Shown here piece by piece: positions 42,120 to 55,356 of a DNA stretch of 64,000 nt. The notes below the pieces were generated by a model. It was given only the letters and a program-made list of their open reading frames with translations. It was not told where the DNA came from and searched no databases. Numbering within the stretch: position 1 is the stretch's first letter; each line of letters begins with the position of its first letter. The stretch lies in contig JAGQDM010000070.1 of assembly GCA_022749755.1 (NCBI GenBank), positions 2,857,792 through 2,921,791 of the forward strand, in the 5' to 3' direction. The stretch comes from Azadirachta indica. Its lineage: Eukaryota; Streptophyta; Magnoliopsida; Sapindales; Meliaceae. Made by a program: the position numbers and the translations under genes.

Positions 42120-43368
42120 ATGTCAATCTATTTCTTGTTTCATTATTCGTTATTTCCGGGTCTTTTTCCTTGCATTCACTTACACAAAGAAACAACCACC
42201 AGCGTTTGGTGCAGCACCTGCATTTTGGTGCATTCTTCTTTCTTTCCTTGGTCTTTCGTTCCGTCATATTCCTTTCACTTATCAAATAAAAACGTATTAA
42301 CCGCTAATGCACCTTTCTTTTATCAAATCTCAGGGACATGGTCTAATCATGAGGGTAGTATTTTATCATGGGTGTCGGATCCAAATTTTATGGATTCCTT
42401 CTTTGTTACCGGGGTCGACCCCAAAGCCATAATGTCTCAAAACGAGGAGGCCATAGAGAAACTCTTTTTGATTTTTTTTGTCTCGAACTTCGTGAAAGAA
42501 CTCCATTCTATCTCTCCCTCGTTACGAACAAAAAAGTGGGGCTGCGCCCCAGTTGTACACTCCCTTCGTTCTAACGAAACCTCGCTCTGCTGGATGCGTC
42601 GGATCCCGTATAACAAGCGAGCTTCTTACCCTCAAATTCAAAGATGTGGGCGCTAAATGCTATCCTGCTCTATTGTTACGTAGCAGCAATAGAAGCCCGC
42701 TCATGCTGCTTCGGCGGCGCTTTTTCGCCTTCTCTTCGCTCTGGACAGGAGCGCTAGTGGACACGGGGAGGGCGCAGGCGAAGCGTGTCGTTCGTAATGG
42801 AAAGAAAGATACCACTACTTCGCCTCTTTGTTGGACCGCCGGCGCGAACACAGTGGTCTCTGACCAGGACCAGGAACCAATTCGAATTTGGATCTTGACA
42901 TGTTGGTGGTTTTTAACCGTAGGTATCTTGCCAGGAAGTTGGTGGGCTTATCATGAATTAGGTCGGGGTGGCTGGTGGTTTCGGGATCCCGTAGAAAATG
43001 CTTCTTTTATGCCTCGGGTATTAGCCACAGCTCGTATTCATTCAGTAATTCTACCCCTTCTTCATTCTTGGACCTCGTTTCTTAATATTGTGACTCTTCC
43101 ATGCTGTGTCTCAGGAACCTTTTCAATACGGTCCGGATTGCTAGCTCCCGTTCATAGTTTTGCTACAGATGATACACGAGGAATGAAATTATGGCGATTC
43201 TTCCTTCTAATGACCGGCATATCTATGATTCTTTTCTCCCAGATGAAGCAGCAGGCATCGGTCCGTAGAACCTATAAAAAAGAGATGGTTGTGGCGCGAA
43301 GTACTCTTGTGCACCTACGTCACTCGGCTCGCGCGCAACCCCGCCCCGTTATGTTATGGAAGAATTGA
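42120..43368 (+). pseudogene. ccmFN: ccmFN, U3 copy with ~0.49 kb internal deletion
   Basis: This begins [16 protein letters not shown] at 42120 and ends LWKN at 43368. An extra T near 42167, changes near 42270-42290 (HIPFTYQIKTY) and an extra G near 42370 break the frame. At ~42575-42590 the text jumps from YTPFVL to [14 protein letters not shown], dropping the ~490 bp that U2 holds at about 40605-41105. The deleted part is the hydrophilic middle. The 3' half (42553-43368) is one open frame with the intact [14 protein letters not shown] motif. Editing-type CGG codons are retained. Unlike U2 it is correct at AFWCILL and at FSSLWTGALVDTG. Confidence 0.88.
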
Positions 43369-43373
43369 ACTTA

Positions 43374-43402
43374 TTGCTGGGCTGGTTATTCAGAGCCAGC
43401 AA
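43374..43402 (+). terminator. Hairpin just downstream of ccmFN, copy in U3
   Basis: TTGCTGG/CCAGCAA stem with a 15-nt loop, 5 nt after the ccmFN stop; counterpart of 39785-39813. Confidence 0.4.
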
Positions 43403-46400
43403 TTGGCTGCCGGATTTCGCCCCGCAACTAGAAGAAGATCGCTTCGGGGGTCACTGTGGCGTGGCTGAATGTAGAGCAGTCCGTCCCTACAGCCTTTGAT
43501 CAGTAGATTATTTAGAACTTCGGAAGATGGTCAAGGTTTTTATTCCAAGCCACTGCACTAGATGCGCATGTAGTCGTAGTAGTCGGCCCAGAATGCCTCT
43601 GTTCTATACTAAGGCCTACGAGCTCTCTGTTTTATGGCAGAGATCTTTCCATTCCACACCAAGGAAAAGGAACCGAATCACAATGGAAAGAAACCTCCTT
43701 TTCCTTACAATTAGTGAAATTCTATCTCTTTTTTTCTTGGGAAATTGTGGTCGACCCCGACTAGATGACCTGGGCCTGAAGAAGGACAGGCTTTCTGACT
43801 TATCTAGTCAGACATGAAGTAGAATCGACTGGAGGCGTGATTCTTCTTCCGAGCCACTTATACAGTACTGAAAATCTCCTCTAATGTTGTCTAAGTGCCT
43901 TTCGCCTTCCACTCTTTTTGTGAAGTACTTGGCTGAAAGACCTCGCTCTTTTCTTTGCTGGGTGGGTGGTCCTTTTCTTTGACGTCAATCGTTTGGCTTA
44001 CTTGAGAATGAGAGGCGAGATTTGGATTTTGAGGTGAATGGGTCGTCCTCTTACTTGACCATGGCATCGCCAACATGAGTCTGTGTTCGGTGGTTGATAA
44101 GCTGCTAGTTGGTATTTAGAAAAGGGCTTCCTTTAACTTTTCCCAACGAGGTGGAGGGCCATCGCAGAAAGTCACCTATCGTAGTAGTTCCGGAGACAGG
44201 AATTGGGTAGTAGGGGGTGGCACCCTTGGACTCCCAAAAAAGGCTTTGACCTGCTGGCTATTTTGAAGTCTCTGTTTACCGCGAAGTGAATAAAGTTGGG
44301 GAGAGAAAGAAGAAAGGCACGGGAGTTTTTGGGCGTAAAAGTGGCTTTCTTCTCTTATCTTATTCAATTTCTAGATAGATGAAAAGAGCGCTCCTAACCC
44401 TTATCGTCTGCTAGAGGAACTGACATGACATCTAATAGTAGACGAATAGGAATCGAATGCGCTCTTTGGCTCTTTGTGGGTTGTGACAGTTAATCAATAG
44501 TACAGATAAGATATCCTCGAAAAGGAAAGAATGCTAAAGACTAGTCGGATTGATACTGTGCCAATGGTTCGAAAGAGACTTCCTTATATACAATACAATA
44601 CAGTTGTGGCACTTGAGGAATAGAATCCGCTGCTTGAGTGAATGAAGTAGGAGCCGTTAATGAATTTCCTGAAGCAAGGGATGACTCCTAAATTCTCAAT
44701 TCTGGTAAGGCATTAATGACATCTTGGAATGGACCAGTTGCTGATCATTAGAGCTTTCTTTTAGAGTTGCCCTTTGGACCTGTACTAGTTTATTATTTAA
44801 GTCGACGTGAGGCAAGGGACTGCTGAGTCGGAAAAGGGCATTGGCCTGGTAATTCGGAATGCAGCTATTTAATGCGCTCTTGTTGCTGAGTGAATAACCG
44901 GTCTTGTCATATCCGCTCTTTGATAGAACGACGTAAGCGCTGTTATTAGTGCCTTTCTTACTAGATTTCCTGTTGATGCAAGAACCTTTCATTCATTCTA
45001 AAAGACTTTCTTGATCAAGGTGATGTCAGGGCTTGATAAAAGGGTATAAATACAAGCGAAATATTCCTTCAGTGAGAATCCTAGTGTGAAAGTGACTGCT
45101 GCTAGTCTTTTGCCCGTCTCCGCTGCTCACATTTCAAATCGATCATGCCCACTTGTAGGTAAGGAAGACTGACCTAATCTTGCTTACCAAGACAGATATG
45201 AATGCGTGCTTCCAGCTAAGTGAATGAGCGACCACCTCCAGGTTTAGTCCCCGGTGCCTTCTTTCCGGCGGTTTTGGCCTGTTCTGACCCAACTCGAAAA
45301 AGGCTTTTGCTAGGCAATCGAACACTGCATCCGCATTTCACAAAAAGATGGTTCCGCTCGGCATCGACATCAATCTTGCCTTGAATCTCATGACTGAAGT
45401 TGGCCATGAAGCCAGTGAAGACGTGTCCCTAACGTAGGTGTGAGGAAAAGAGAGATTCTATCCTATCCTCTAGGACTCCTTGCTTATGGTTCGCTGCCCT
45501 TGCCCTTTTGATGGAAGGGAATGGTACCTCGGTGAACAAGGTAGTTGTGTCACAGATATTCCGTTCATATACGTGGGATGAAAGAATTCTTGGTCTTTCA
45601 GACTGGGATTCGAGTTTTCAACTTCCAGATACGGTTCGACAGAGGAAGCCACTTATGCTTATGAAGCGACTGTGAGAAAGAAAGGGATGAAATCTCTCGC
45701 TTCTGATTCCGGGACTCTTGAATTTGGCATTTGGGAAGGATGCTTTCACAGGCTTGATTTTCCCAGAGAAAAGGGCTTTTTTTCTTTTGTTGTCTATATG
45801 CTTCCTTCTTAGATACTGTAGACAGTTTAGTCTTCGCCTTTATTTTCTTTTTATTGGTTCAGCTATTCTGGGTGGCGGAGTTCTCTTCTGGCCATCAGAC
45901 GTTGACTGAAAGCTAGGTTCTTGTCTAGAAGCAAGTAACTGAGCCAATTTGGATGCTTTCGCGATAAGAGATACCCTTTGATAATTATTCTTTTAGTTGT
46001 TAAACTATAGGTCGGAGTTCCCATACGAGATTCCTTCCCGGGTCCTCTTGTTGGATTGGCTGCTCTTCTTGGGGGTGTTGACATGGCTGGATTACCAGTA
46101 TTTGTACTAGCTTTTTCACCCTTGTTTAGGCGATAGACATGGGAAAGAAAAGGTATGGAACTTGGTTAGTTATATAGGATATCAGAGTGGCTTTTCTTAC
46201 TATCATCTATATTACCTAACCGAGGTGGATAGAGTCATTAACGTAACGGTGGGCAGCATCTGTGGTTAAAATTGAGGCACTGTAGATGGTGGATCATATA
46301 GAGTTGCTTCATCAAATGTGACATGGCGAGAAATGAAAACTCGACGACGGCACAGAGAGAAGCATCGGAAGCCTTTATTTTATGATCATCACTGTACCCG

Positions 46401-47826
46401 AGAAAGATGCAGCAATCAATCAACCTTAGGCTCCAATTTGTGACGAATAGACTTCGAGATGTGGACGTAGCATAAAGATAAAAAAGGCCTGAATAGATGA
46501 ATAAGTGGGTGGAGCACCCTTTAGGAGGTTCTTTCTTTTCGGTTCGGTTTAGGTTCTTTATAATAATGACAGCCGTATAAAAAGCTTAAAGAGAGATTCC
46601 AACCCCGAAATTCAAGCTTTATTCCGTAGGGGATAGGATCTGCATCTGCGTCTACTGATACTAGATTTCACATCGGGACGGGACGGCTATAGTCAATAGA
46701 GCCACTACCACTAGCTCAGGATTCTGCTTAACGCCCTGCCTTCGTTTGAAATCCAATCCAAGCTGCTTAGGTCAACATCTGGAGGGAGTTTGAGCAGTAG
46801 GTCTTTCTTTTTACGGGCAAAAGAAAGACTAGGAGCGGATACTCTCACGGCATGTGAAACCGCTTTTCATGTCTTCTTCTAGCTAAAGAGATGAGATCCC
46901 TGCGCCTGACTAAGCTAAGATGAGAGACTTGTTTAGGATGACAATTCTTGAAGCTTCCCATAGAGAATCCCGCATTTTCTGGAGTGGAGAAGAAGCTAAC
47001 ATCCCCAGGTAGACTTTCGAGAACAGGAGACTGACGTAGAGAAGCTGGACTCAAGGACCCCGGAATGAATTAGCTACATTACAGAGCAATCTAGCCGGTG
47101 AGAGAATCAGTGCTTTTATGCGTCTCCTTTCCTTATTTGAACTCAATCTGTCTGGGATTAGACTCTGATCGTAGATTAGGTCTGCTGCCGGTTCATCCGT
47201 ATACAACTCGATGTTCATAGCTAGCCGAATCGTTCCCCAGAGCGGATTCGGTGTCAAAGAGAGAGAGCAAAATTTGGACTTAGAAAGACTAGTTGCGCTT
47301 CTTCCTCTCCAACAGGTTCCCTCCGCCAAGAGAAAGCCTAGCGCATTCCTCTCTATCAATGACTAAAGAAAGAGGGCTAACAATTCCTGATTGAAGAGGG
47401 AGGATCACCTTCTTTTACGGAAGAAACTATTTGAATACGTTACCACAGCAAAAGTCTGATTGATTGCAGGAACTAGCCTGTTACGGTTCAAACTATAACT
47501 AGCGGATTTCCTCTAAGAGCTTCATATTAGCTGTCGCCTACTTTTCTCTATTCCCCTTCTCGCTGAAGTCATCACGTAAATGGGGATCTAGTGGAATCGA
47601 TGGCAACCCATCACGTAGCATTGAATATATATCATCCCAGGCAAACTCAAACTCAATCTGGGCAAGGCAACTACTAAGCAGGCGGAGAGGCCTCATTCTT
47701 CTGAAGGCCTTAGGGACAAAGCCAGTGATCCGACACGAGATCCGGTCCTCTCAAACGCGTTATAACGAGAGTTGCTAAAATTACAAGTACAAGACTCCCG
47801 GTTTAGAAAGTTCTTTCAAAAGGCCT
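43403..47826. other. Long gene-poor spacer (U3)
   Basis: Inverted counterpart of 35357-39784; from 45998 it is also the counterpart of 1-1830. The 98-codon frame is at 44696-44992 (minus). A GGGAC duplication near 46675 and an ATCCA duplication near 46752 are private to this copy. No known gene is recognised. Confidence 0.5.
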
Positions 47827-47906
47827 TGTCACGAGCTGGACTCGAACCAGCGTGCTCCAGATGCTTTTTCTTTTTAGATCTGGATTTCAGCCTTCCTGAT
47901 CGTAAC
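47827..47906 (-). ncRNA. tRNA-like t-element, copy 3
   Basis: Same 80-nt fold as at 1831-1910, with no difference in the stems. It lies downstream of the small ORF pair at 48007-48407. Confidence 0.6.
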
Positions 47907-48006
47907 TTTGAGAACCCGCTTCGTCTTCGAAACATGAAAAAACAAGACTAATTCAGACTACATCCGGGGTTGACTTTCTTTCATCAACACTTTCTTTCAT
48001 CAACAA

Positions 48007-48407
48007 TCAAAATATTGTTGTAGCAGCTCCGGCAGACCTGTAATCCAAAACAAATAGAATCCTACCCTCCCGAGAAAGAACTTGGACAAAGTATGAACTT
48101 TGCGTTCCCTGCGAAACTAGATCCAAATAAAGCTCGTGTAGAAGGCTCACCCTGTCTTCTATAAAAAAAAGAGAGACGGCTACTTGGGGGGAGTTCAAAG
48201 TTCAAATCGGGAGCTATAAACACGGAAAAGATTTTCTTGTTGGGAAATTCTTTTTTCTTTTAGTGCATTTATTGTCAAATCATTGACCTTCTCTTCTAAA
48301 TGTTTGGAATTTCTTTCTCTGGTTTGCCCAGCCCTAAAAGCGACAATAAGTGCTATAGAGAAAGTGAAACCGAGTGATAATATGTAATCTGAAACAAGAA
48401 TGTCCAT
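48007..48407 (-). CDS. Overlapping small ORFs, unknown function, copy 3
   Basis: The first frame (48407-48195) matches U1 exactly, including the stop that overlaps the TTG of the second. In the second (48198-48007) a small change near 48165-48178 alters AERLFF to AVSLFF. Function unknown. Confidence 0.35.
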
Positions 48408-51400
48408 AATAATTATTGTAGTTGTAGTTACGCTTCTCGCTCTAAAAAAGAGGGAAGACTTGTAGGAAAATTGTAGGTTTTTAACAAAGCAAAGAAAGAC
48501 ATGGGAGTTTTTGGGCGTGTCATCTCAAAGCGAGATTGTGTTTATGCTTATATATGTAATTGTCTGTCCGACTTTTGATAGGTCGAAAGACAAGATCAAT
48601 CATTTAGTCTAGTCAAAAAGGATCTATTATACGCGAATTCCTTGGCATCTATAGAGATGCGCTATTGGTGACTCGATCTTTCTCTTTATTTCCCTGTAAC
48701 CAGAAAGGGCTCGACTTGGTCAGATGGGTGCGTGCACTTCGGATAAGGCTAATTTATATGCTTACACTATAACTATGGCTCACGAGGAGGCCCTGGTCCT
48801 GACTAAGGAATGGAATCCCCTTTCCTATTTTCTTTCTTTCATGTCGAGCTTTCGAAAGCCACTGGGGAGGGAGAATGAACGATCGACTGCTAAAGATCTT
48901 GAATAAAGCATTGATAGCTTTGCAGAGGAGCGTAGCCTTTGATTCTTCCCGAAGGTGTTCCTTGCATGCTGAAGTGAACAGGGGCGGTACCAACTACGAC
49001 TAGAAAGCGGTCACTCCTGTCAATGAATACCATTCATAGCTGTCCATGTTAGTAACATAGCCGTAACGACTTTGTTTTACTGCTCGAGGTGGTGATAGCT
49101 TTTATATATTTACTTAATGAGAAGCTTGCATAGTGCTCTTCCTATTTGTTTTCTCGGCTTTCTTCTGCCGCCGAACCGAACGAAGACAGTTTCTCTCCCC
49201 TCTGTACCTATTGCACTGATCTCTTCTCTTTCACTCTCTTTCTTTCATTCAGGAAAGGTGAAGATTGAATCGGGAACAGAAAACGAAGCAGTAGCCTGAA
49301 AGCTACTGCCTTTGGTCGAGTTTGCTTCACTTCCTGAGCCCTCACCACTTCCTGCGACAGCTAACAAGAGGCATTTAGGACAACTCGTTCATTTAGCACA
49401 ACTTCATTCCGCTCGGGCCTCTCTTTGGAGAGTCCCTTCTTTCCAATCAATAAATACAGTGCTGGCTCGCTATTCATATTATTTCTGCTTGACCGGTACC
49501 AAGAACTCCATTTTCAATGAATTCTGGGTCTGGGCGCTTAGCAGCCCCTACTTTCACATTTCATCCTATGAAATTGGTCTACTTCCATTTAGACTGAGAT
49601 GGCTTCTCTTTCGACGGATTGATCCGGACTTCCCCACTTCAACACTCGCAGGAAAGAAAGAAAAGACCTGAATCCTCCTACTGAAGCTGCTAACAGAGAC
49701 TGAGCAGATATTGACCTATGAGATTTGTATACTTCGGCTTGGCACCTTCCTTTGGTTCGTGCTCGCACGGGCCGTTTCTCTGCCAATCTCGAATTCGAAT
49801 CTTTGCTTACCCGTGGGCCTTCCAGGATCACTTTTGGAGCTCGCAACGTTGAGTTTGATTCCCAGTTGATCCTTACTAATCCATATTCAGTTAGGTTAGC
49901 TACTTCCCTCAGTGGGGATAAGGAATTTCAGAAAGGAAAACCCGAATGAAATGGGATTTTTCCTATCTAAAATAGGGCTTTGAACCAGCCTTAGAGACCA
50001 TTTTTCTTTAAAGAAAGTCCCGTTTTAATGATTTACAGAAATTTGAGTTTTGTTCAATTCTTCAAATAAAATACTTCCTGCCAGGCTTTCTGTGCTAATC
50101 CGCATTGCTTTCAAGCTTTAGGATAGAATGTAATTTCTAATGGAACGAGCCGACGTTCGTTTCTGGTGCTCAATCTAGTAGTATAGTACGGGCAGGTAAG
50201 GGCCAATGTTGAAAGACTTTGTAGGGAAACCCGAGTTCAACTAGAGTAGCGTAGCGAACCTGGAAAGCTTAGTAGTTAGCCAGGAAAGCTGGAGTAGAAC
50301 GCAAACTGGATAAGCGAAGAAACTCATTTTTTTTTTCACGAATTCTAGGCGGTTGTAGAGGGCTTAAGCATTCCTTTGAACGCAATGAGAAGATCTAGGG
50401 TAGAAAGTAGCTCCCCAGTAGCTCAAAGAAAGTCTCGTCCCGACCTGGGGTTGGCTTGAGAAGGAGAGTCTCGCCGGTTGTTAACAAAGCGGCATGCAAG
50501 GAAGCAAAGATGAACCGGCTTGGGGGGAATAAATAATATGAATTGGAGGGTGGGTCCTTAACACCAAACTACCTTCTCTTCTAATCCTGCTACGAAATCT
50601 CGATTAGAAGGCGAAATTCCAAGGTAAGGTTTTGAGCCAATCAAGTGATTTAATCACGATAAAAAAAAAAAAAAAAAAGGTAAGCGGGGGTAGAGCCCTC
50701 CTCTTATGAAACTATTCTTATCGAAGTTCAGGAGAAAGAAGAAAGCTTAATAGTAGCACAACACAAAGACAGGGGACGCAGAAAGAAAAAGAAAATATCT
50801 TGTTGCCCTTAACACAGGAGAAACTTCTTTCAAGGATAAAGAACTAAGACAGGCAAGCGAGCTTCAGCTGCGCGACCGGGGAGGAAGACAACCTTTAGCT
50901 ATAAGACAAAAGGAGTAGCGGGAAAGGGAACTCTCCAATATGATAGTGGCTTGCCCACCTCACCGCGGGTAGCCAACTTCAGCTCACCCTAGGAACCTTC
51001 AAGGTTAGACTTACTTAAGCTTGAGGTGCAGTCACATGAATCCATTCCTTGGAAGGTTGCTTAGCTGGAAATTTCTTACTTGAAATAGGCCAGACGAAGT
51101 CTGGTAGCAGAGCTGCCTCCGAAGAAGACAACTTACGAAAGAGGACTCTCTCCGGAATGGGGGAATCCAGCTATTGAATATAACAAAGTGAAGCAGGATT
51201 GCACTCGCTACGCAGTTGAATAGACAGGAAGACAATCAGCAAGGGCGATAGCCCAGCCCACTGGTTGCAAAGGAAGCGCGCCCAGAAAGAGGTAACCTTA
51301 CAACCGATGTACTGATCAAAGAATTACTCAGTGAACGGGCCTGATTGAGGACTCTTACAAACCATTTCAGAACGAATACCGAGCTTCCAGCAAAAGATAA

Positions 51401-52326
51401 GCCGACCCAACCAGAATCAAATAAAAAAAACTTCCTTAGAGAAGCAAACTCCCACTTCTCTACTAAGGGGACAGGGATCAGGCTCTCCCATGAGTTAATA
51501 ACGGGGGGGGGGGTCCTTCTTACATTTCAGCAGGGAAAGGAATAACTCACTACAAGTTCTTTAACAAGGGAAGGAACTTCACTACAAACTACAGCAATAC
51601 TCAGAAACAAAAACAAACGCTCGCGGGGCTTTAGGGACACACTCGATCCCCGGGGGACAACCCCCACACCACACCGGCTCGCAAACAACAACAACGATAT
51701 ACACAGCTAAAAATATACACCGATAGACTCAAAATGTCGGATGATCGGGGCGGGGGGAATTAGCAAAGAAGGGCGGAGGAGGAGCCTCGGCGGATTGCAA
51801 GTAGAAGGCGGCGTAAGAAAGAAGGGCAGGAGCCCGGGGCAAAGTAGAAGTCAAAGTAAGAGTCACGGGGCGAGTCCCCATTTGTTTTCGGTATGGAATC
51901 TTAATTATAAGAATTGGATTTCGGTTGATTGAATGGTAATGGGAGGAGCTACTTCACTTCGTGTAGTGGAATGGAGTGCAATGGAGCGGAATGGGTAGCG
52001 CAGTGAGGGAAGACTCTTACTCCAGATTGACTTTTCTGTCTTCCTCCGAACAACATTAGGATTCATTCCATTCTTAAATAAGAAAGAAGGAATGAATAAC
52101 TTGCTTTAAGAGAACGTGGAAGGTGCTTTATTTTTTTGGGGTTGGTTTTTTTTTTGGGTAAGTGCTTCGTTGCTGACCAAACTGCTCATGATTATCAACC
52201 CTCGGCGCGGGTTTTCCTCACTAACCAATTATGTTACGACCACTGAACAAACTTGGTTGACGAACATGGTTTATGCGCCGCTAATGTAGTGGCTTGTCGA
52301 GCATTTGACAAACTCACACCATCCAT
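48408..52326. other. Long gene-poor spacer (U3)
   Basis: Collinear with 2412-6327. The 119-codon frame is at 49312-49671. A GCC duplication near 49170 and longer T/A/G runs (50328-50336, 50662-50678, 51503-51512) distinguish it. No known gene is recognised. Confidence 0.6.
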
Positions 52327-52343
52327 TAGACCATTTCGGTCTA
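52327..52343 (-). promoter_or_regulatory. Hairpin downstream of rps12, copy 3
   Basis: TAGACC/GGTCTA stem with a 5-nt loop, 72 nt past the rps12 stop. Confidence 0.35.
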
Positions 52344-52415
52344 CACATGGCTAAGCTCTATTGGGCGTTGGTTTCTCGACTGACCGAAAAAACAAGTTCA
52401 AGAGGCATCTTCCAT

Positions 52416-52793
52416 TCATATCGATTTTGGTTTTTCTGCACCATATTTTGATCTGCCTCTTCTTCGATCCGGAATTCCCAGCAAATCCTTGACTCCTCGA
52501 ATACAATGGAATTTCACACCTGGCAAATCTTTCACTCTACCTCCTCTTATTAAGACCATAGAATGCTCCTGCAAATTATGACCTTCGCCCGGAATGTAAG
52601 CAAATATATCATGTCGATTGCTCAACCGTACTTTGGCTATCTTACGTAGAGCTGAATTAGGTTTTTTCGGTGTTCTCGTTGAAACACGCAGGCATACTCC
52701 TTGCTTCTGGGGACATTGATCCAAAGCTCGAGTACGGTCCGTGCGCCGTTTTTCTTCTCTACCATGACGAATCAATTGATTTAATGTAGGCAT
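52416..52793 (-). CDS. rps12: Ribosomal protein S12, copy 3 (intact)
   Basis: 125 residues with the same sequence as the U2 copy, from the ATG at 52793 to the stop at 52416. The [11 protein letters not shown] loop is of normal length, and editing-type positions are already T, as in U2. It lies 49 nt downstream of nad3. Confidence 0.97.
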   Translation of the reverse strand: MPTLNQLIRHGREEKRRTDRTRALDQCPQKQGVCLRVSTRTPKKPNSALRKIAKVRLSNRHDIFAYIPGEGHNLQEHSMVLIRGGRVKDLPGVKFHCIRGVKDLLGIPDRRRGRSKYGAEKPKSI

Positions 52794-52842
52794 CGCTCTT
52801 TCCTTTGTCCTTCCCCCCGATTTTTGCCCTATCCAATATTGA

Positions 52843-53203
52843 TTACTCCCAATCCAAAGCACCCCTTTTCCATTCATAGAGAAATCCAATCGTCAAAATC
52901 AATAAAAAAAAAGACCATCATGGACCAAAATCCAAACAGATCAATCTTGTTGAGAGATACTGCCCAAGGAAAGAAAAAGGTTACTTCCAGATCAAAGATA
53001 ATAAATAAAATTGAAACAAGATAAAATCGTATATCGAAACGACTTCTGGCATCACCGAAAGGATCGAAACCACATTCGTAGGCCGACAATTTTTCTGGAT
53101 AGGTCGAACTATTAGAAGAAAATAAAAAAGGAAGACCGACTAAGATCAAAGAAACTAGCAGACTAATCACTAAATAGATCAAAATCGGTGCAAATTCTAA
53201 CAT
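52843..53203 (-). CDS. nad3: NADH dehydrogenase subunit 3, copy 3 (C-terminal frameshift)
   Basis: From the ATG at 53203 the protein is normal to about residue 98 (FGFWSMMVF). An A-run near 52903-52911 with four extra bases then shifts the frame, so the open frame ends at 52874 and [11 protein letters not shown] is read only in another frame, down to the stop at 52843. The 8-bp duplication of U1 is absent. It is probably a run-length error rather than a true mutation. Confidence 0.92.
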
Positions 53204-53231
53204 CACAAGAGGGGAGCTTTAGCTTCTTTCT

Positions 53232-53251
53232 CGCTCCTTGCTCGCGGAGCG
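53232..53251 (-). promoter_or_regulatory. Hairpin upstream of nad3, copy 3
   Basis: CGCTCC/GGAGCG stem with an 8-nt loop, 28 nt before the nad3 ATG. Confidence 0.35.
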
Positions 53252-53434
53252 CCATACCGAAAAAAAAAAAAAAATAAGAAAAAACTACCCCCCCCCCCTC
53301 ACCCACCACTTTCATGCTTCCCCGAGAGCTTTGACTTTCTTTAATAAGTTAAAGAAGAAGATCCCCAGAACGAATGGCGCGTACTACCCGCATATAGGGA
53401 ACGCTCTCCCTAGTTCCATTCGTTTGGATCTCAT

Positions 53435-54139
53435 TCAAATATCGGTCAAGGGTATGTTCCGACAGAAGGAGCATCCTAGTGGGGTGGGTAAAGAGCTGAC
53501 GCACCTTATTTCGCTCATTCGCCCCCTGATTCGATCTCTATCATAGCCATCGAAGACCAAAGCAGCTTCTTTATTTCTTTCTATCGGAACGGCCCTTTCT
53601 AACCGGCTTTGGAATTCGGCCAAGTCCCTTATCCCGGTACGACCCAGATAATAAATAGAAAATTGCTGTAGCAACTCCAGTAAACGTTGCCGATCGTTTA
53701 CCAAAGCTTGGTCTAGCCGCGGAATTTCCGGCTAGGACCTTGGTTGCTTTGCTTCCTCGGGTCCGCCTTGGGGCATGCCGCCGGTTTCCGGTGGAACTTC
53801 CGGAGAAGAAGAATGAAAATAGACTGCTGGAGAATTGCTTCTCCCGTCGCAGGCTGCTACAGTGGCGCTAAAATGGACAATTAGAAGGATACTGAAAAAA
53901 AAGAAGAGGGTCCTTTCGAAAGAACTGGCATGAAAAAGTTCTAGTTCTTTCGAAATCATCCTTTTTAAATGGAAGAACAAACCCCCTAACACTAGAACGA
54001 TTAGGGGGGCGAAAGCGAAAGATAAAGTAAGAATGTCCCAAAGGTCTGCTACGCAATCGAAATGCCATGGCTCGCTTGGCACTTCTTCTACAGGTACTGG
54101 AGCAATTGTGAGGAATAAAATACCTACGTTAACAATCAT
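53435..54139 (-). pseudogene. Membrane ORF split by in-frame TAG, copy 3
   Basis: Same length and frame as the U2 copy (29035-29739). The ATG at 54139, the TAG at 53732-53734 and the end at 53435 match codon for codon. The agreement of two copies on the stop makes a random sequencing error at that codon unlikely. Confidence 0.45.
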
Positions 54140-54371
54140 TTGCTTTGCTTCATTCTTTTCTGCTCCCAAGACAAGAGAGACTGACGACTGACTCCTCCTA
54201 CTCCTCCTCTCTCTTATCCTCTATCGTCGTTGGTCCTTCTTTGCACTAATGATCTCGTTCAAGCCATAAAATAAACCACGTGCAATGCCATCTCCAACTC
54301 TAACTCTAACTCTGCGAACCACCGGATCTATAGTTCCCCTACGGCTACCTCACCTACGGCGACCCTTCACA

Positions 54372-54445
54372 CGCTTAGAAGTGGATTCGAACCACTGACA
54401 CAAGGATTTTCAGTCCTTTGCTCTAACCAACTGAGCTACCTGAAC
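54372..54445 (-). tRNA. trnF(GAA): tRNA-Phe (GAA), copy 3
   Basis: 74-nt cloverleaf with GAA anticodon; no difference from the other copies. Confidence 0.96.
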
Positions 54446-54817
54446 CACTTTCCTAAAGTCTGTTTTCTTCATCGAATAGCGCCCTACTTGTTGACTAGTA
54501 AGGGAAAAAAGCCCTATCCTATATCTTTCTATTTTTTTTTTTTTTTGTTCGTCAAGGTCAAGCTTTCGAGCAGCTCTTTTAACTGCCGCCTAATCTCCCA
54601 ACATGCTCAAGAACCGAGAGCCGTCCAGTCCCTTCCCTGGACGGCCGGAGGGAGCTTGCTTATAGAAAGAAAAGAAGATAGGCCGGTCAAACAAAAAAAA
54701 ACAACGCGCAACCTTTTTTCTTCTAGTCACTAAGTAATTCTGTCCTCCGGGGGACTCCACCAAGAGGTTCTTTTTCTTTCTCTCACGTAATTTCGCCCGC
54801 CCGTTCAACTTCCGTGC

Positions 54818-54905
54818 CGGAGGAAATGGGATTCGAACCCATGATACAATCTTCTTGTATGTCGATTTAGCAAACCAATGCCTTAAGCCACTCAGCCATC
54901 CCTCC
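54818..54905 (-). tRNA. trnS(GCU): tRNA-Ser (GCU), copy 3
   Basis: 88-nt class II tRNA with GCT anticodon; no difference from the other copies. Confidence 0.96.
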
Positions 54906-54972
54906 AAGTTGTTGATCGGAATTTTATGTGCGCCCAAAGGGCTATCTGATCCGATCAACTTCGAAAGCCGTA

Positions 54973-54986
54973 GCGCGCTAGCGCGC
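54973..54986. repeat. Perfect 14-bp GC palindrome, copy 3
   Basis: GCGCGCTAGCGCGC, 67 bp upstream of trnS. Confidence 0.8.
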
Positions 54987-55331
54987 GTACTCTTCCTCTA
55001 TCTATGAGCGAGACTCTATCCAGATCCGCCCAGCATCCAAGCCATCCAAATCTGCCACTCCTTGGGCGAGGCCTTCCTTTCTATGAAGACCCCACCACTG
55101 AATGATGAACTTTGTCAGTCTTCGCCCCCGACCCGACCAGGAGAGAAGACAGGGTCAAGCCAAGCCCTTACACGCCTGAATTGAATTCATATCTCCTTCG
55201 TCTGGTCGAGAAGGGAGAAAGCCCGGGGAACTTGGACCGTTACTCTTCTATTACATTACGGAGAAGTCCAAGTCCATTCTCGTCATGATCGATCCACGTC
55301 CTACCGTAGTGCCCGGAGAACCTTAGCTGTA

Positions 55332-55356
55332 AAAGCTAGCTTACTAAGCTAGCTTT
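55332..55356. repeat. Perfect inverted repeat, 11-bp arms and 3-nt loop, copy 3
   Basis: Same hairpin as 9359-9383. Confidence 0.75.
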
